IMG/VR virus record: IMGVR_UViG_3300007542_000226
Span: 1 to 21,685 of that record
Length of the DNA: 21,685 nt
From: a virus
Direction: 5' to 3' (one strand)
The position numbers and the translations under genes are program-made. The notes below the pieces were generated by a model. It had not been told where the DNA came from and did not search any database. It saw nothing but the letters and a program-made list of their open reading frames with translations. Below are positions 20,189-21,685 of this stretch, piece after piece (position 1 is the first letter of the stretch; every line of letters begins with the position of its first letter).

Positions 20189-20214
20189 CTCAGCCTCTCA
20201 ATCTCTCGCGAATC

Positions 20215-21639
20215 TCATCGCGATTTTTCCTTGAATTTCGCGGTAAACTGGTCATAGGTCATCTGCAGGGTGCACGGATGGCCAAGCTCTTCGTAGCGAG
20301 CCTTACGCACGTAAACAGTCGAATCGTAATTCCGCGAACCGTCCTCGTTTTCAAAACTAGCGCGGTGCACGACGAAGCCTTGGTCAGGTCGGTTGTCCCA
20401 ATTCTTTGACCCGGCAATATCCTCCAGAACCGGCGGCGAGCCACGGCGCGCTCCGTCAGATTTCGCCGGATGCGCGATCACCTGCACGTGAACATCCATT
20501 GTCTTCGCGAAGTCGAGTAGCTGGTCCAGGCACCAGCCGATATGTTTGGTCTCCGGCACGCCATCTGGGCAGCCGTCATCGACCTTGTTCCACGGATCAA
20601 TCAAGAGAACGCGCGCCTTGTGCCGCGTTACAGCGGCCTCAGCCGTATCCAATATCCACCCAAAGGTTGGCCGTTCTTCGGGATGCTGCATCCAAAGGAA
20701 GCGCCCCTGGATCCAAGCGTCGGCTTTGTCCTTCTCCTGCTCATTCATCGCCACTTCAGGCTTGTTAGACTCGAAGGACCGCAGCGCGCGCCGATGATGC
20801 GGCTTCGCCCTGGTCTCAAAACTGGCCACAACCATCGGAAATTCATACTTTTTCACGATCTGCGCCCATACCTGCATCATCAAGACGGTCTTGCCGTGAC
20901 CAGGATGCCCGGTGACAACGGAAAGCATCTGCGGGGCCAAATGACATTTGTCGCGCCAACCCGCGAACCCTGTATCCCAAGGCTGAATCGGGGGCGGTTC
21001 CGGCAAGTCGTTAAGGGTGTACAGCCCGATCACAGGCCATGGCTTTGAGCGCTTGACAACCTCGCCAAGTTGGGTGGCGTCCGACTTGACCAAATACTCG
21101 TTCGCGTCCTTCACCCCTTCAGGCCAGTCGACATACTCACACCGACCTGCGCCCAGGATTTGCGCCGCTTTCTGCCGCGCCGCCGCTCCTGCGTGGTCGG
21201 AGTCCATGCACAGGATGAACCGTTCGACGCCCGCCAAATCCTCCAGCGCATCGACCAAACACTCCGTGGCGTTCGCATTTGGCAGCGCCGCTACTTCGTG
21301 ATCGGCAAGCCCAGCCTCTACTAGAGATAGCGCGTCAACTTCACCTTCCGTCAGATAGATGACCGTCGATTTTTTAGCGCGGTGCAGATTCCAAAGAGTG
21401 GGAGAAAAGCCCTTCGACGCCGTCCAATCCTTGCCGCTGACGGTTCGCGCTTTCCACCCGGCCTCCTGCCCCGTTGATGCGTGATAGGGGAAAACCATCG
21501 CCTCAGCCTTCCGACCCAGATCGCTGAAATACTCCACGCCAGGCCGCACGCCGAAGCGCTCCAAAGTCCCGAGGCTGATTCCCCGCTTGTCCGCGAACGC
21601 GGTCATCTGCAATGACGCCTTTGCGCTTAAGTTCGTCAC
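20215..21639 (-). CDS. Primase-helicase: TOPRIM plus RecA/DnaB-type helicase, without zinc domain
   Basis: This 474-residue protein starts at GTG 21639 with GGAGGG six bases upstream. The TOPRIM domain has YLTEGEVDALSLVEAG (Glu98, about residues 95-110) and FILCMDSDHAGAAA (Asp146, Asp148). The helicase domain has VVTGHPGHGKTVLMMQ (Walker A, 241-256), ASFETRAKPHHRR, ARVLLIDPWNKV (Walker B, Asp348), VQVIAHPAKS (386-393) and VYVRKAR (likely arginine finger). This is the domain order of T7 gp4, but the N-terminal zinc-binding domain is missing and is instead encoded by the overlapping upstream gene. It would unwind DNA at the fork and may make primers. I see no polymerase gene in the window. Confidence 0.9.
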   Translation of the reverse strand: MTNLSAKASLQMTAFADKRGISLGTLERFGVRPGVEYFSDLGRKAEAMVFPYHASTGQEAGWKARTVSGKDWTASKGFSPTLWNLHRAKKSTVIYLTEGEVDALSLVEAGLADHEVAALPNANATECLVDALEDLAGVERFILCMDSDHAGAAARQKAAQILGAGRCEYVDWPEGVKDANEYLVKSDATQLGEVVKRSKPWPVIGLYTLNDLPEPPPIQPWDTGFAGWRDKCHLAPQMLSVVTGHPGHGKTVLMMQVWAQIVKKYEFPMVVASFETRAKPHHRRALRSFESNKPEVAMNEQEKDKADAWIQGRFLWMQHPEERPTFGWILDTAEAAVTRHKARVLLIDPWNKVDDGCPDGVPETKHIGWCLDQLLDFAKTMDVHVQVIAHPAKSDGARRGSPPVLEDIAGSKNWDNRPDQGFVVHRASFENEDGSRNYDSTVYVRKARYEELGHPCTLQMTYDQFTAKFKEKSR

Positions 21640-21685
21640 GAATATCCCTCCAATCGCAGCCGGCGAAGCAGTGGAACATCACGCC
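21503..21685 (-). CDS. Zinc-binding primase protein, C-terminal fragment (start beyond the window)
   Basis: A minus-strand frame enters at the right edge and ends in TGA at 21505-21503, leaving 60 residues. It begins GVMFHCFAGCDWRDIRDELK then RKGVIADD. The HCFAGCDWRDI pattern is the second half of the CHC2/T7-type primase zinc ribbon ('..HCf.GC...di...L...g'), placed near the end of such domains. The first cysteine pair would lie outside the window. The last 137 bases overlap the start of the TOPRIM-helicase gene in another frame. The remaining tail (RAAWRGVFQRSGSEG) looks unstructured and is dictated by the overlap. The zinc domain and the catalytic part are thus separate proteins. Confidence 0.65.
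   Translation of the reverse strand, partial: GVMFHCFAGCDWRDIRDELKRKGVIADDRVRGQAGNQPRDFGALRRAAWRGVFQRSGSEG

Noticed and set aside
1-21685. CRISPR array, tRNA genes, integrase, attachment sites
   Set aside because: I looked for regularly spaced repeats, cloverleaf-like CCA-proximal patterns and recombinase motifs in the few gaps and saw none. This visual search is not exhaustive.

Overview
This window is a segment of a GC-rich, tailed double-stranded DNA phage genome (or prophage) with a podovirus-type gene set. Codon use, protein style and the spread of relatives I recognise point to a proteobacterial, probably alphaproteobacterial, host. That is an inference from style, as no host gene is present. 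I see no tRNA, rRNA, CRISPR array, integrase or transposase. Almost everything is on the minus strand, so the natural reading order is from the right edge to the left edge. Genes are packed with ATGA, TGATG, TTGA and TAATG junctions or short overlaps, and no stretch above 300 bases lacks a gene.

Replication and DNA-modification end (about 21685 to 18059): the last part of a zinc-binding primase gene, a TOPRIM plus RecA-type primase-helicase, and a C5-cytosine methyltransferase with a second phage protein family encoded entirely inside it in another frame. Then come a small frame-disrupted gene, a zinc-ribbon protein, a one-span membrane protein and a 169-residue protein of unknown role. This block ends in a 122-base gap with an inverted repeat and a strong intrinsic terminator.

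Packaging and head block (17936 to 9483): a small acidic protein, terminase small and large subunits, portal (TTG start), two small unknown proteins, scaffold-like protein, major capsid protein, decoration-like protein, and two tandem paralogous Rossmann-type proteins of the DUF115/Maf/MptE-like kind. The paralogues overlap by 125 bases.

Tail and ejection block (9523 to 1): a coiled-coil protein, a small unknown, a head-tail connector, a nozzle-like tail protein, a GNAT acetyltransferase, four candidate internal/ejected virion proteins and the first 378 residues of a tail fibre that runs off the left edge. The only plus-strand gene, a 107-residue polytopic membrane protein (holin candidate), sits between the last ejection protein and the tail fibre. 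It has its own promoter-like sequence.

The most noteworthy points are the methyltransferase with a nested second gene, the tandem Maf-like pair in the capsid block, a terminator placed in the 5' leader of the late operon, the reversed membrane gene with a possibly leaderless promoter, and a small gene that seems to need a +1 frameshift. Family names come from recognising motifs by eye; no database search was run.
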